Origin: Pseudomonas hunanensis
GTDB taxonomy: Bacteria; Pseudomonadota; Gammaproteobacteria; Pseudomonadales; Pseudomonadaceae
Direction of reading: 5' to 3'
DNA length: 64,000 bases
Assembly: GCF_013393325.1 (NCBI RefSeq)
Contig: NZ_QJRC01000095.1
Coordinates: 682,001-746,000, forward strand
Shown: positions 25,951 to 35,632 of the stretch, in pieces
Position numbering within the stretch: the first letter of the stretch is position 1
Layout: each line of letters begins with the position of its first letter
Notes under the pieces: generated by a model
What the model was told of the DNA's origin: nothing
What the model saw: the letters and a program-made list of their open reading frames with translations, nothing else
The model's database searches: none
Made by a program: the position numbers and the translations under genes

Positions 25951-28479
25951 TCACTGGCCGGTACTGGGGCCAAGGAACCAGCGATAATACGGGTTGTCGC
26001 CGTCGCTGCGGGCCAGTTCGCGGGCTTCCCGCGCCCAGGCCTGGCGGTTGCCGTTGTAGGCATGCAAGCTGAGGCTGTAGAAAAGTGCCAGGCTGCGCCA
26101 CTGGTCACTCACCGCGCTGGCGAAGCCTGGTTCCGCGCCCTGCAGCGGTGGCGTGCTGCGCAGGGCCAGCAAGGCTGGCAGCACACGGGTGATTTCCCGG
26201 GGGCGCACCCACGGCGCGTACTCGATGCGTGGCTGATCGTCGGTCACTGGCAATGCATCGCCGGCGTAACGTTCAAGCCCGGCACGGTCGGTAATCCAGG
26301 TGGCCAGCAAGGCCTCTGGCGAAGCGACACCCACCTCGGCCAGCGTCTGGGCCACGCTCGCTTGCGCCAGGCGCTGGCGGATACGCGGTACATCCAACTG
26401 CAATGGCTGCAATGAGCCGATCAGCAGCATTTCGTGGAACTCAGTGGTCCACAGCGTGGCATGGGGGAAGACATCGATGAAGCTGCGCACCAGCGAGCGG
26501 CTGTCTTCGTCGTTCTGGGTCGGCAAGGGCAGCCACTGCGCGACCAGGCCAGCAGGTTGCAAGCGGGCGGCGGCCAGCTGATAGAAGTTGCGCGAGTACA
26601 GGTTGACCACGCCGGCCGCCGAGGGTGGCGGTGGTTCCAGGGTGATCAGATCGTAGCGCGCCTCACTGCGCAGCAACTCACGGCGACCATCGCGCAAGCG
26701 AATGTCCAGGCGCGGGTCCGCCACCGCGGCATAGTTGCCTTTGAAACGGGGCGCCGCCTGCAAGACTTCAGGCAGCAATTCGGCCACCACCGGGCGCTCC
26801 AGTCCAGGGTAACGTAGCATCGCCCCGGCGGTGATACCGGTGCCAAAGCCGATCACCAAGGCCGAGCGCGGCTCGCCATTGTGGATCAGCAACGGCAGCA
26901 AGGCTTGCAAGCGCATGTAGCGCAGCGATGGCATGGCGTCGCCGGTATTGGAAACACCCTGGATGTAAAGGCGGCTGAAGGTTTGCCCCTGGCGCCCTTG
27001 GGTGACCACTGCCACCGTGCCGCCCTTGCCCTCATGGTAGTAGGTGAGTTGCCCGTTGCGTGCGCCTGGCAGCAGCTCGGCCAGGCGCTGCGGCGGCATC
27101 AACAGCACCACCAGCACGGTTGCAGGGGCCACCAGGCACACGGCCAACGCAGCAGGGCGACGTACACCCTGGCCACGCCACACCGCCACCAACCCTACCA
27201 GCACGGCCATTGCGGCAAGCGCCCCCAAGGCACGTACCAGGCCCAATTGCGGCACCAGTACGAACCCCGTGAGCAGCACGCCGGCGATGCCACCCAGGGT
27301 GTTGAGCGCCACCACCGCGCCCACATCGCGCCCCACATGACCGCTGTCCACCACCAGGCGCAAGGCCAGTGGAAATGCGGCGCCCAGCAATGTGGTTGGA
27401 AGCAACACCATGCACGCGGCCGCCACCGCGAAACGCGCGCACATGCCGAGCAGTTCGTTGCCAGTCAGCTGCAGGGCGAACAGTTCGGCCTGCGTCTGGG
27501 CCTGCACCAGCCAGCGGCCCAGCCCGGCAAGCTGCAACAGGGCAAGCAGCCCGGCAATGGCAATCAACAGCCCGAACACACCCCAAGGATCACGAATTCG
27601 GTCGGCACGCCTGGCATACAGCGCACTACCGGCCAGCAGCCCGGCCAGGTAAGTGGCCAGCACCACGGCAAAGGCATAGGACCGGGTGCTCATGAAGGGC
27701 ACGATCGACTGGCTCCACACCACCTCGTAGCCCAGCGCCACTCCCCCGGCGATGCAATACAGGGCGATGGCCAGGCGTGCCTGCGGCGAGCGTGATGTCG
27801 ACGAGGCATTGGCAAGCGGCGGCAAGCTCACTTCTCGCCGGTAAGAAAGCCAGGCACCCAATGCTGCCAGCAGGTTCAGGCTGGCAGCTGCGCAGGCGCT
27901 GCCTGTAACGCCAAGGCGCGGCAGCAGTACGAAGGCCGCCGCTAGCGTGCCGGCAATCGCGCCAGCGGTGTTCGCCGCGTACAAGCGCCCACCCGCCTCT
28001 GCCAACTGCCCGGTGACAGGCGCCAGCGCGCGCACCAGTACGGGCAAGGTACCGCCCATGAGCAAGGCCGGTACGCCCACCAGCACGAAGGGCAGTGCCC
28101 AGGCCAGCAGGCCGGCACTGGCCTCGAGGCGGGCGAACGGTCCGGCGGCATGGGCCAGGCCAAGGGTGGCGCCGAGCCCCAGCAGCGCAACGGCGAGCTC
28201 AAGATAAACGTACAGGCGCACTGGGCGTTGCAGGCGGTCGGCCCAACGCCCGAACAGCAGGCCGCCAAAGGCAAGCCCGGCAAAAAAGGCACTGATACCG
28301 GTGGCGACGGCATGCACTTCCACGCCCACGACCAATGACAGTTGCTTGATCCACAGCACTTGGTAGACAAGACCGGCAGCACCGGAGAGGAACAGCAGCG
28401 TGGCAGGCAATGCGAGCAGTGGACGGGACTGGGTGCGAGGCTCACGGGAAACAGCGGAAGATGCTGCAGGTGATGCCAT
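25951..28479 (-). CDS. Multispanning membrane protein fused to a spermidine-synthase-like methyltransferase fold
   Basis: About 842 residues from ATG 28479; an ATG 21 codons upstream is possible. The first ~480 residues are MFS-like membrane helices with GRWADRLQRP after helix 2. The C-terminal ~300 residues have the spermidine synthase Rossmann fold: ALVIGFGTGITAGAMLRYPG, then DPRLDIRLRDGRREL and YDLITLEPPPPSAAG. True spermidine synthases use G-G-G-D-G and D-x-x-D-P; here the loop is G-F-G-T-G and the acidic motif is LEPPPP, so aminopropyl transfer is doubtful. It is a widespread but uncharacterised membrane fusion family. It is 80 bases downstream of the sulfatase. Confidence 0.8.
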   Translation of the reverse strand: MASPAASSAVSREPRTQSRPLLALPATLLFLSGAAGLVYQVLWIKQLSLVVGVEVHAVATGISAFFAGLAFGGLLFGRWADRLQRPVRLYVYLELAVALLGLGATLGLAHAAGPFARLEASAGLLAWALPFVLVGVPALLMGGTLPVLVRALAPVTGQLAEAGGRLYAANTAGAIAGTLAAAFVLLPRLGVTGSACAAASLNLLAALGAWLSYRREVSLPPLANASSTSRSPQARLAIALYCIAGGVALGYEVVWSQSIVPFMSTRSYAFAVVLATYLAGLLAGSALYARRADRIRDPWGVFGLLIAIAGLLALLQLAGLGRWLVQAQTQAELFALQLTGNELLGMCARFAVAAACMVLLPTTLLGAAFPLALRLVVDSGHVGRDVGAVVALNTLGGIAGVLLTGFVLVPQLGLVRALGALAAMAVLVGLVAVWRGQGVRRPAALAVCLVAPATVLVVLLMPPQRLAELLPGARNGQLTYYHEGKGGTVAVVTQGRQGQTFSRLYIQGVSNTGDAMPSLRYMRLQALLPLLIHNGEPRSALVIGFGTGITAGAMLRYPGLERPVVAELLPEVLQAAPRFKGNYAAVADPRLDIRLRDGRRELLRSEARYDLITLEPPPPSAAGVVNLYSRNFYQLAAARLQPAGLVAQWLPLPTQNDEDSRSLVRSFIDVFPHATLWTTEFHEMLLIGSLQPLQLDVPRIRQRLAQASVAQTLAEVGVASPEALLATWITDRAGLERYAGDALPVTDDQPRIEYAPWVRPREITRVLPALLALRSTPPLQGAEPGFASAVSDQWRSLALFYSLSLHAYNGNRQAWAREARELARSDGDNPYYRWFLGPSTGQ

Positions 28480-28560
28480 GAATGAGCGCCTTGTGCATGC
28501 GGGTAAAGATGCAGGAGCGAGCACGCCCGCCCCTGCGGTCATGGCACTACAGTGTAGACC

Positions 28561-30129
28561 TCACTGCTTGTTCATCTTTTCTTCAATTTTCTTGTCCACG
28601 TCAGCGCGGATCTGGTCGATGCTGAAGCTGGCCGGCCGCTGGCTAGGTGGGTACTCGACAAAGGTTTGCAGGAATGCCGCAGACTTCTTCACGGCATTGA
28701 AAACCAGGTAGTCGTTTTTGGTCAGCCAGTCGTAGTACTGGTCAGACACGACGTCAGCCCGCTCGTAAGGGTCCATGCGCAGGTTGAACATCTTCGGTAC
28801 CCGCAGGCAGGTGAACGGCTCGCTCCAGACCGCAAAGCCGCCCGGCGCACGTTGCTCGCAGAACACGACCTTCCAGTTATCGTAACGCATCGCCACGAGC
28901 TCGCCGTCATCGTTGAAGTAATAGAACTCGGTACGCGCACTCTTGTCAGTCTTGCCGGTGATGTAGTCCAGCTGGTTGAAACCGTCCAGGTGCACCTTGA
29001 AGTTCTTGCCTCCCACGTCTGCACCCTTGAGCAGGCGCTCCTTGATGTCGGTGTCACCCACTGCGGCGAGTAGCGTGGGGAACCAGTCCATGCCCGAGAA
29101 CATCTGGGTGGAGATGGTGTCCGGCTTGATGTGATTTGGCCACCGTACCATCGCCGGTACTCGGAAGGCCCCCTCCCAGTTGGAGTTCTTCTCGTTGCGG
29201 AACGGCGTTGTCGCCGCATCTGGCCAAGACCACTGGTTCGGGCCATTGTCGGTGGTGTAGACAACGATGGTGTTGTCGGCCACCTTCAGGTCGTCGAGGG
29301 TCTTAAGCAACTTGCCGACGTCCCCGTCGTGCTCGAGCATGCCATCGGCGTACTCGTTGCCCACCATGCCGCTCTGCCCCTGCATCGACTCGCGCACGTG
29401 AGTGAAGGCGTGCATGCGCGTGGTGTTCATCCACACGAAGAACGGCTTGTCGGCCTTGACCTGCTTGTCGATGAAGTTGATCGCCGCCTGGGTGGTTTCG
29501 TCGTCGATGGTCTCCATGCGTTTCTTGGTCAGCGCACCGGTGTCCTCGATCTTGCCGTCGGCGCTGGACTTGATCACGCCACGGGGCGAGGCTGCCTTGA
29601 CGAAGTCCGCGTCGTCCTTGGGCCAGTAGGGACGTTCTGGTTCTTCTTCGGCATTGAGGTGGTAGAGGTTGCCGAAGAACTCGTCGAAGCCGTGGTTGGT
29701 CGGCAGGTACTCGTCCTTGTCGCCCAGGTGGTTCTTGCCGAACTGGCCGGTGGCATAGCCATGGGCCTTGAGCGCTTGAGCGATGGTAACGTCGCGTGCT
29801 TGCAGGCCCACCGGTACGCCAGGCATACCGACCTTGGACAGGCCGGTGCGCAATGCCGACTGACCGGTGATGAACGTCGACCGGCCGGCGGTGCAGCTGT
29901 TTTCCGCGTAATAGTCGGTGAACATCATGCCTTCCTTGGCGATACGGTCGATGTTCGGCGTCTGGTAACCGACCACGCCCTTGCCATAGGCACTGATATT
30001 GGTCTGGCCGATGTCGTCACCGAAGATGACCAGGATGTTCGGCTTGTCCGCCGCACTGGCCAGCCCCGCCCCAAACGTTGCCGTTGCCGCGAGGGCGGCC
30101 GCCGACAACCATGCTCTACTGGACTTCAT
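28561..30129 (-). CDS. Arylsulfatase (Cys-type, formylglycine-dependent), exported
   Basis: 522 residues with a signal peptide ending GLASA/ADKP. The sulfatase fold starts NILVIFGDDIGQTN (two metal-binding Asp at ~38-39). The active-site signature is SCTAGRSTFITGQ (Cys79-Thr-Ala-Gly-Arg), where Cys is converted to formylglycine. A calcium-site motif is visible as VYTTDNGPNQWSWPDAATTPF. It would hydrolyse sulfate or phosphonate esters in the periplasm for sulfur supply. It needs a formylglycine-generating enzyme or anSME, neither of which is in the window. It is co-directional with the HAD and Bat genes upstream. Confidence 0.9.
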   Translation of the reverse strand: MKSSRAWLSAAALAATATFGAGLASAADKPNILVIFGDDIGQTNISAYGKGVVGYQTPNIDRIAKEGMMFTDYYAENSCTAGRSTFITGQSALRTGLSKVGMPGVPVGLQARDVTIAQALKAHGYATGQFGKNHLGDKDEYLPTNHGFDEFFGNLYHLNAEEEPERPYWPKDDADFVKAASPRGVIKSSADGKIEDTGALTKKRMETIDDETTQAAINFIDKQVKADKPFFVWMNTTRMHAFTHVRESMQGQSGMVGNEYADGMLEHDGDVGKLLKTLDDLKVADNTIVVYTTDNGPNQWSWPDAATTPFRNEKNSNWEGAFRVPAMVRWPNHIKPDTISTQMFSGMDWFPTLLAAVGDTDIKERLLKGADVGGKNFKVHLDGFNQLDYITGKTDKSARTEFYYFNDDGELVAMRYDNWKVVFCEQRAPGGFAVWSEPFTCLRVPKMFNLRMDPYERADVVSDQYYDWLTKNDYLVFNAVKKSAAFLQTFVEYPPSQRPASFSIDQIRADVDKKIEEKMNKQ

Positions 30130-30213
30130 AGCTACGCTCTCCGTTTCACGTCACTGCTGTCGTCCACGACTGCTGGCACGGCGATCGCCGTGCTGCTGCG
30201 GCTGGTTGATGAA

Positions 30214-31224
30214 TCATTGCGGTGTTTCAAAGGGGTAGACACGGCGCCATTCACTGGCCATGTCGACCACGGTCCAGCCCTTGGCGGTGGCTTGGTCCAG
30301 GGCTTTGTCCAGGCGCCCGACCGAACTCTTGCGGTCATAGGCCCATTCGCGGTGGGCATCGGTGTGGTGGACCAGCCCGGCAAAGCGTCGGCCCTTGCCC
30401 GCTTTAGTCCACTGCAGCATCTGCAGGTCGCCGTCGGAATTACCGAACGCCAGCAGCGGTCGGCGGCCGATGATCGAATCGATGCTCACCGGCTTGCCCG
30501 GGCCGTCGTCGTTGTGCACTACCTTGGGCAAACGCTGGATGCTCAGCTTGCCCTGTTGGTCCTGAAACGAAGCCTCCAGGGTCGTGCCGATCACCTGCTC
30601 CGGCGGGATGCCATACACCTCGTCGGCAAAGGCGCGCATGAAGGCGACCTCGCCACCTGACACGATGTAGGTCTTGAAGCCGTTGTCACGCAGGTAGCCC
30701 AGCAGCTCGAGCATTGGCTGGAACACCATCTCGGTGTACGGCTTGCCGGTGCGTGGGTGACGGGCGCTGACCAGCCAGCTGCGGCTGCGGGCAATGAAAT
30801 CCTCACTGCTCATCCCCGAATGGGTGGCCGCGACGATCTTGAGCATGCCGTCCATGCCTTGCGCCGCCAGCGCCTGGTGATCGTTCTCCAGTACCGCCTT
30901 GAACGGCTGCTGATTACGCCACTGCGGGTGCTGCGGCGCCAGGCGCTTGACCTCATCCATGGCGAACAGCACTTCAAAATACAACGGTTGCTCGCTCCAC
31001 AGCGTGCCATCGTTGTCGAACACCGCGATGCGCTCGGCCGGGGCGACATAGTCGGGGCCACCTTGCTGGGTGACCGCGCCAACAAAAGCCACGATGGCCT
31101 GGCGCGACGGCCCGTCACGCCAAGAGGCCAACGGCTCGGCGGCCAGCACCTGCAGGGCCGGCACCAGCAGCAAGACACATAACAGCGCACGAACGGAAGC
31201 GGTGCTCACCAGGACCTTGCGCAT
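30214..31224 (-). CDS. Exported HAD-family hydrolase (phosphoserine phosphatase-like)
   Basis: 336 residues from ATG 31224. The signal peptide ends LQVLAAE. HAD motifs are complete: VFDNDGTLW (nucleophile Asp70, Asp72), TYIVSGGE (motif II) and LLAFGNSDGDLQM (motif IV). The D-N-D-G-T variant with a long cap is typical of periplasmic phosphoserine-phosphatase-like enzymes in Pseudomonas. It is predicted to dephosphorylate a small periplasmic substrate. It lies between batD (45 bases) and the sulfatase (85 bases) on the same strand, so it may be part of that transcript. Confidence 0.85.
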   Translation of the reverse strand: MRKVLVSTASVRALLCVLLLVPALQVLAAEPLASWRDGPSRQAIVAFVGAVTQQGGPDYVAPAERIAVFDNDGTLWSEQPLYFEVLFAMDEVKRLAPQHPQWRNQQPFKAVLENDHQALAAQGMDGMLKIVAATHSGMSSEDFIARSRSWLVSARHPRTGKPYTEMVFQPMLELLGYLRDNGFKTYIVSGGEVAFMRAFADEVYGIPPEQVIGTTLEASFQDQQGKLSIQRLPKVVHNDDGPGKPVSIDSIIGRRPLLAFGNSDGDLQMLQWTKAGKGRRFAGLVHHTDAHREWAYDRKSSVGRLDKALDQATAKGWTVVDMASEWRRVYPFETPQ

Positions 31225-31268
31225 GGCCAATCATCCCTGCTTGAGTTGCCGACCTGACAGCTAGGCTG

Positions 31269-32579
31269 TCAGGGATTGAGTTGCTTGAGCGCGTGCTTGC
31301 CGACAGGCTTGGCTGGGTGCGCCTCAACCTGTTGCCGCAGGCTGTACAGCAGGCTCAGCCTGGCATCGGCGGGGGGTGGCCGAAGGCGCCCGGCAGCATA
31401 GAAATCCTGCAAAAAGGCTAGCAAAGCCTCTTCGCTTTGCCTGCCACGAGGATGTTCACTTGACGACAGCGTGCGCTGGCCTGTGGCCCGACGCAGCCAC
31501 AGATACATGGCATCCAGCCGTGCCGGCTCGCTGGCGCACTGTCGACGAGCCTGACGCCAGGCGTAGTTCGGTGAATTCAGCCAGGCCTGCTGGCGGCCAG
31601 CCCGCCAGCGCTTGAAGTGCAACCAGGCGCCCTGCCCCCAAGCGCGACCGGCCCAGCCCACCCCGCCCACCAGCAACGCCAGCAGCACCAGCACTACCCA
31701 ATGGCTAGCGATGCTGATTTGCGCGCCTCGGCCAAGTGCGCGCAAATCTTCGCTCAAGGAGAACGGTGCCTGGTAACTGCCCTTGCCCACCTCCATGTTC
31801 AGCGCTGGCACCGAGGCCGTGCGCGGTTCACCACTCGCAGCGTCCACCCACGTCACTTCGATGGCAGGCAGCCGATAGTGCCCAGCGGCAGCGGCCACAT
31901 AGGTCACGCTGTCCTCGCGCTGGCCGCCCAGGGTGCCACCGCGCCCGTCGCTGACCGGTGACACGATTGGGGTCTGCACGTAGCGCTTGAGGCCATCGAC
32001 CTCGGCAAAGATCGGCGGCGGAATCAGCATTGCCTGGCCCCCGCGGGCCACGATGTGCAAACGGCGGGTGATGCTATCCCCAGCGCGCAGCGGCGTGTGC
32101 GAGCGCTCGATGGCCTGGCTGACGTCGAGCGCCTGTGCCACCAAGCGCTGTTCGCCATCGCCACCGGCCTGCCCTTTGGCGGCAAACGACAAGGGTTGGC
32201 TTTGCACTGTCTGCGCAGCGCTGGCCTGGCCAGGATGGACACGGATTGTCAGTGCCGGAACCGTGAACGACTGCGCCACGCTCGGTGTGATCTGATAGCG
32301 GTAGCGCAGGCCGAAGAAGGCTTTGCCATCGAGCCGCTGATTGAGGTGCTCAGCCTCGCCACCGGGCGGGCTGACCACGGCACCGGCCAACTGCAACACC
32401 GGCAGCTCCGGCGGCGCGGTGAACCAGGTGTCGACCAGCAAATCGACCTCGAGTGTCACACTGGCCCCGACCATGACCGTTGTATCCGGCACCAAGCGCG
32501 CCTGCACCCGTACCTCGGGCTCGGCGGCGATGGCAACGGTTGCCAGGCCAGCCAGCACCAGCACCACCAGGCGGATCAT
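31269..32579 (-). CDS. batD: BatD family protein (oxygen tolerance)
   Basis: 436 residues from ATG 32579, with AAGGAGG five bases upstream and an ATGA overlap with the preceding gene. A signal peptide (TVAIAAEP) is followed by repeated beta-sandwich segments, one membrane helix near residue 320 (WVVLVLLALLVGGVGWAG) and a cytoplasmic tail. BatD partners with BatA/BatB von Willebrand factor A proteins and MoxR ATPases; the complex is thought to aid folding or metal insertion of periplasmic proteins. Sequence features alone do not show the client. Confidence 0.8.
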   Translation of the reverse strand: MIRLVVLVLAGLATVAIAAEPEVRVQARLVPDTTVMVGASVTLEVDLLVDTWFTAPPELPVLQLAGAVVSPPGGEAEHLNQRLDGKAFFGLRYRYQITPSVAQSFTVPALTIRVHPGQASAAQTVQSQPLSFAAKGQAGGDGEQRLVAQALDVSQAIERSHTPLRAGDSITRRLHIVARGGQAMLIPPPIFAEVDGLKRYVQTPIVSPVSDGRGGTLGGQREDSVTYVAAAAGHYRLPAIEVTWVDAASGEPRTASVPALNMEVGKGSYQAPFSLSEDLRALGRGAQISIASHWVVLVLLALLVGGVGWAGRAWGQGAWLHFKRWRAGRQQAWLNSPNYAWRQARRQCASEPARLDAMYLWLRRATGQRTLSSSEHPRGRQSEEALLAFLQDFYAAGRLRPPPADARLSLLYSLRQQVEAHPAKPVGKHALKQLNP

Positions 32580-34177
32580 GGCGCCTCCTTGGCCGCTTGC
32601 TGCGCGGCGGCATCCTGGATCGAGAACTTGCGCTTGAGAAACTGCGCAGGGGACGTGGTGAGGTTGTTCAGCCACAGCTGGTCGGAGGCCGCCTGCGGCG
32701 GTTTCTGCTGTTGTTGCTGGTCGCCGGCGGCGGGAGTCTGATCCTCCACCACCTTGTCGGCCTTTTCGTCAGGCGTGCCGGCTTGCTGCTGGCCCTCATA
32801 GTCCTTGAGCAACGCCTCGGCCAGCGCCAGGTTGGCCTTGGCCTCGGCAAAGTCAGGTTGCAGGCGCAGCGCCTGGCGATATGCCGCTATTGCCTGCGGG
32901 AACTTGAAAAGCCGTACATAGCTGTTGCCCTGATAGAACCAGGCCGGTGCCGTGTCCAGCTTGCCCAGGTTCGCCAGCGCGGCCGGGTAGTCGGCCGCTT
33001 CGTAGGCGGCAACGCCCTTCCAGTAAGGGTCGCGAAAGTGCGCGGCGGCCTGCGGGTAACGGCCATGCTCGAATGCCCAGCGCCCTTGCTGGTCAGCCGT
33101 GAAAAACGCATCGGCCAATCCCCCGGCCCTGACGGGCTCAGCGCCTGTCCCCAGCAGCACGGCCAACAAAAGCCCCGGCAGCCAGTTCACCCGCCAGCCA
33201 CGTCGCACGCTCAACAGCACCACCAGCAACAACGGCCAGCACAGCCAGTAACCGGCATCTTTCCAGTGCACCTGGTCGGCTTCGGCACTGGCGGCCTTGA
33301 AGTGCCGCTGGGCATGCAACTCGACCCAATCCAGGTCGTCATCGTTCAGCGATAAACTGCCCAAGGGTGCATTGGCGGCCTTGGCCAGGCCCTTGAGGCC
33401 CTGAACGTCGAAGCCCCCTAGCACCGGCCGGCCCAGGGTATCCAGGCGCGGCATGCCCTGGGCGTTGCGCAGGGGGCCGGTGGACTGGCTGCCGACAGCC
33501 AGCACCAACACTTGCAACTGCGTGCCGGCCAGCCGCTTGGCGATGGCGTCGAACTGGCTGGCATCGGCGCCATCGGTCAACAGCAGCAAGGTTCCAGGGG
33601 ACTTTTCCGCACCCAGCAGCTTCAAGGCCTCGTCGATCACGCCCAATACATTCTTGCCGGGCGCGCTCATCAAGTCGGTCGACAAGGCTTGGATAAAGGT
33701 ATCCAGCAAGCCTGGGTCTTCAGTGCAAGGCAACACCAGATGCGCACTGCCGGCATAGGCGATCAGGCCGGTACGCGCGCCGCCACGGCGCATGACCAGG
33801 TCGTGCAAGGTATGTCGGGCTGCGGCCAACCGGCTGGGCGGCACATCGTCGGCATCCATCGAGGGCGACAGGTCCACGGCAACGATCAGCGGTGCGCGGT
33901 CGTCGAGAAAATCAGGTGTGTCCTGCTGCCAGGTCGGCCCGGCAGCGGCAATGGCACTCAACACCAGTGCCGCACCCAGCAGGTGGACCGGGCGCAGCCG
34001 CCGCGCGTGGGCCGGGGTGATCATCAGGTGCTTGATCAGGTGTGGAGCGATGATGCCGCTCAACTGATGCCGCAGATCGTGTCGGCGCAACCACAGCAAG
34101 GGCAGCACGACACCCGGCACGATCAGCAGCAACCACCAGGGGCGAAGGAAGTGAAAGGCCGCAAGGTCGATGGTCAT
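32576..34177 (-). CDS. BatB/BatC fusion: membrane VWA protein with C-terminal TPR region
   Basis: 533 residues. Two N-terminal membrane helices precede a VWA domain (~90-300) with an intact MIDAS start, VAVDLSPSMDADD, and LLLLTDGADAS. A central membrane pair lies near 305-345. The C-terminal ~180 residues carry TPR-like helices (WFYQGNSYVRLFKFPQAIAAYRQAL) and a Gln/Pro-rich tail. In Bacteroides and others BatB and BatC are separate; here they are one chain. ATGA overlaps link it to batA upstream and batD downstream. Confidence 0.85.
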   Translation of the reverse strand: MTIDLAAFHFLRPWWLLLIVPGVVLPLLWLRRHDLRHQLSGIIAPHLIKHLMITPAHARRLRPVHLLGAALVLSAIAAAGPTWQQDTPDFLDDRAPLIVAVDLSPSMDADDVPPSRLAAARHTLHDLVMRRGGARTGLIAYAGSAHLVLPCTEDPGLLDTFIQALSTDLMSAPGKNVLGVIDEALKLLGAEKSPGTLLLLTDGADASQFDAIAKRLAGTQLQVLVLAVGSQSTGPLRNAQGMPRLDTLGRPVLGGFDVQGLKGLAKAANAPLGSLSLNDDDLDWVELHAQRHFKAASAEADQVHWKDAGYWLCWPLLLVVLLSVRRGWRVNWLPGLLLAVLLGTGAEPVRAGGLADAFFTADQQGRWAFEHGRYPQAAAHFRDPYWKGVAAYEAADYPAALANLGKLDTAPAWFYQGNSYVRLFKFPQAIAAYRQALRLQPDFAEAKANLALAEALLKDYEGQQQAGTPDEKADKVVEDQTPAAGDQQQQQKPPQAASDQLWLNNLTTSPAQFLKRKFSIQDAAAQQAAKEAP

Positions 34178-35148
34178 GCCTGCACCTGCGCAAGCCGTGC
34201 CCGGACCAGGGCCAGCAGTTGCCCCGCCAGTAGCAAACCGGCTGCCATACCCAATGGCCAGACGAACAAGTCACGCTTGGGCTGGTGGCTGAAGGTCTGC
34301 ACCTTGTGCGGGGTCAGGCGGTCGAGGGTGGCATACACCTGTTGCAGCGCCTGGCGGTCGTCGGCGCGGAAGAATTGCCCGCCGGTGGTGCGGGCGATTG
34401 CCTGCAAGGTCGTCAGGTCGACCTTGGCGTCACCAGTCGCCTGCGGGTCGCCGATACCAATGGTATGTACCACGATACCGTTGGCCTGGGCCAGGTGGGC
34501 CGCATGGTCAGGGGTAATGGCACTGCTGGTGTCATTGCCATCGGTCAGCAGGATCAGCACTTTCTCCTGCTCTGGGGTCTTCTCCAAGGCTTTGATGGTC
34601 AAGCCGATGGCGTCGCCCAGCGCGGTGTTTGGCCCAGCCATGCCGATCCCCACCTCATCGAGCAACAGCAACAGGCTGGCATGGTCGAGGGTCAACGGCG
34701 CCTGCGGATAGGCACCGGTACCAAACACGATCAGGCCAATGCGGTCATCCTTGCGCCGGGCGATGAAGTCGCGCACCACGGACTTCACCGCGCTAAGGCG
34801 GTCGCTTTTAGCGCCATTGGCGTCGGCATAGTCGGTCGCTTCCATCGACTGGGAAATGTCGATGGCCAGCATCAGGTCACGGATTGGCTGCTCGCGCTGG
34901 ATCGGCTTTTCCACCAGCACAGGCCTTGCGCAAGCGGCCACCAGCAGGCACCACACCAGCAGGTTCAGCAGTACATGCCCTTGCCCGCTGCTGGCCCTCC
35001 CGGGCTGCTTGCCGACAGCGCGGCTCATGGCTGCGAAGAAGGGTACCCGCAACGCGCTACGGCCTTCCTGGTACGGGCTCAGCGCACGATAGGCCAACCA
35101 CGCCAGCGGCAACAGCAGGAACACCCACGGGTAGTCAAAGCGCCACAT
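34174..35148 (-). CDS. batA: BatA-type membrane VWA protein
   Basis: 324 residues from ATG 35148 (MWRFDYPWVFLLLPLAWLAY); the frame extends upstream but without similarity. The VWA domain (~85-290) has MIDAS residues LAIDISQSMEATD and ILLTDGNDTSS. Helices at both ends anchor it in the inner membrane (C-terminal WPLGMAAGLLLAGQLLALV). It overlaps the DUF4381 gene by 14 bases and batB by four. It is predicted to bind divalent metal and work with MoxR, DUF58 and BatD. Confidence 0.87.
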   Translation of the reverse strand: MWRFDYPWVFLLLPLAWLAYRALSPYQEGRSALRVPFFAAMSRAVGKQPGRASSGQGHVLLNLLVWCLLVAACARPVLVEKPIQREQPIRDLMLAIDISQSMEATDYADANGAKSDRLSAVKSVVRDFIARRKDDRIGLIVFGTGAYPQAPLTLDHASLLLLLDEVGIGMAGPNTALGDAIGLTIKALEKTPEQEKVLILLTDGNDTSSAITPDHAAHLAQANGIVVHTIGIGDPQATGDAKVDLTTLQAIARTTGGQFFRADDRQALQQVYATLDRLTPHKVQTFSHQPKRDLFVWPLGMAAGLLLAGQLLALVRARLAQVQA

Positions 35149-35632
35149 GGTGCCCCTCGATCCAGCCACGGCTGGCACCGAACAACGCGTTCGCCTGCTG
35201 CGTGTCCAGCCGGCGCAAGGTCGCGTCCGGCGCGTAGGCAAGCAACTGCAGGGTGTCGGCAAAGCCCGATGGCAGCGGCCGGCGGGCGCGCTGGTCGAGG
35301 AAGCACTGCCATTGCGCGCCGGCCAAGCTCGCCACGGGCGGCGCATCCGGCATCGACAGCGCCACACGCTTGAGCAATTCGGGCAGTTCACGCAACGCCA
35401 CAAGCCGTTGTTCACCCTCACTCGCTGCCAGCTCATCAAGCCGGGCCAGCGCTTCACGGCGGTACCGGTCGCGCCGCCAACGGTGCCAGCGCAGCGCCCC
35501 ACAAAGGCAGGCCAGCAACAGCACCAGTACGCCAAGCACCCACCAGGCCCAGGTCTGCGGCAGGTAGCTGAACGGCGGCACACCCGGCGTCAGCTCGCGC
35601 AACTGGTCGATGGAGGGGGCGGCAGCGTTCAT
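35135..35632 (-). CDS. DUF4381 domain-containing membrane protein
   Basis: 165 residues with one membrane helix (WWVLGVLVLLLACLCGALRW, ~29-49) followed by a basic segment and a cytoplasmic helical domain. It matches DUF4381, always found between DUF58 and batA in MoxR operons. Its role is unknown; it is probably a structural subunit of the Bat complex. It overlaps the DUF58 gene by four bases (35629-35632). Confidence 0.82.
   Translation of the reverse strand: MNAAAPSIDQLRELTPGVPPFSYLPQTWAWWVLGVLVLLLACLCGALRWHRWRRDRYRREALARLDELAASEGEQRLVALRELPELLKRVALSMPDAPPVASLAGAQWQCFLDQRARRPLPSGFADTLQLLAYAPDATLRRLDTQQANALFGASRGWIEGHHVAL

Noticed and set aside
29131..30660. 509-codon plus-strand frame opposite the sulfatase and HAD genes
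   Set aside because: It spans two confidently assigned minus-strand genes and the gap between them. Composition is that of an antisense shadow.
34174..35583. Long version of the batA frame starting at 35583
   Set aside because: The first ~145 codons are out-of-frame DUF4381 sequence; similarity to BatA begins at ATG 35148.
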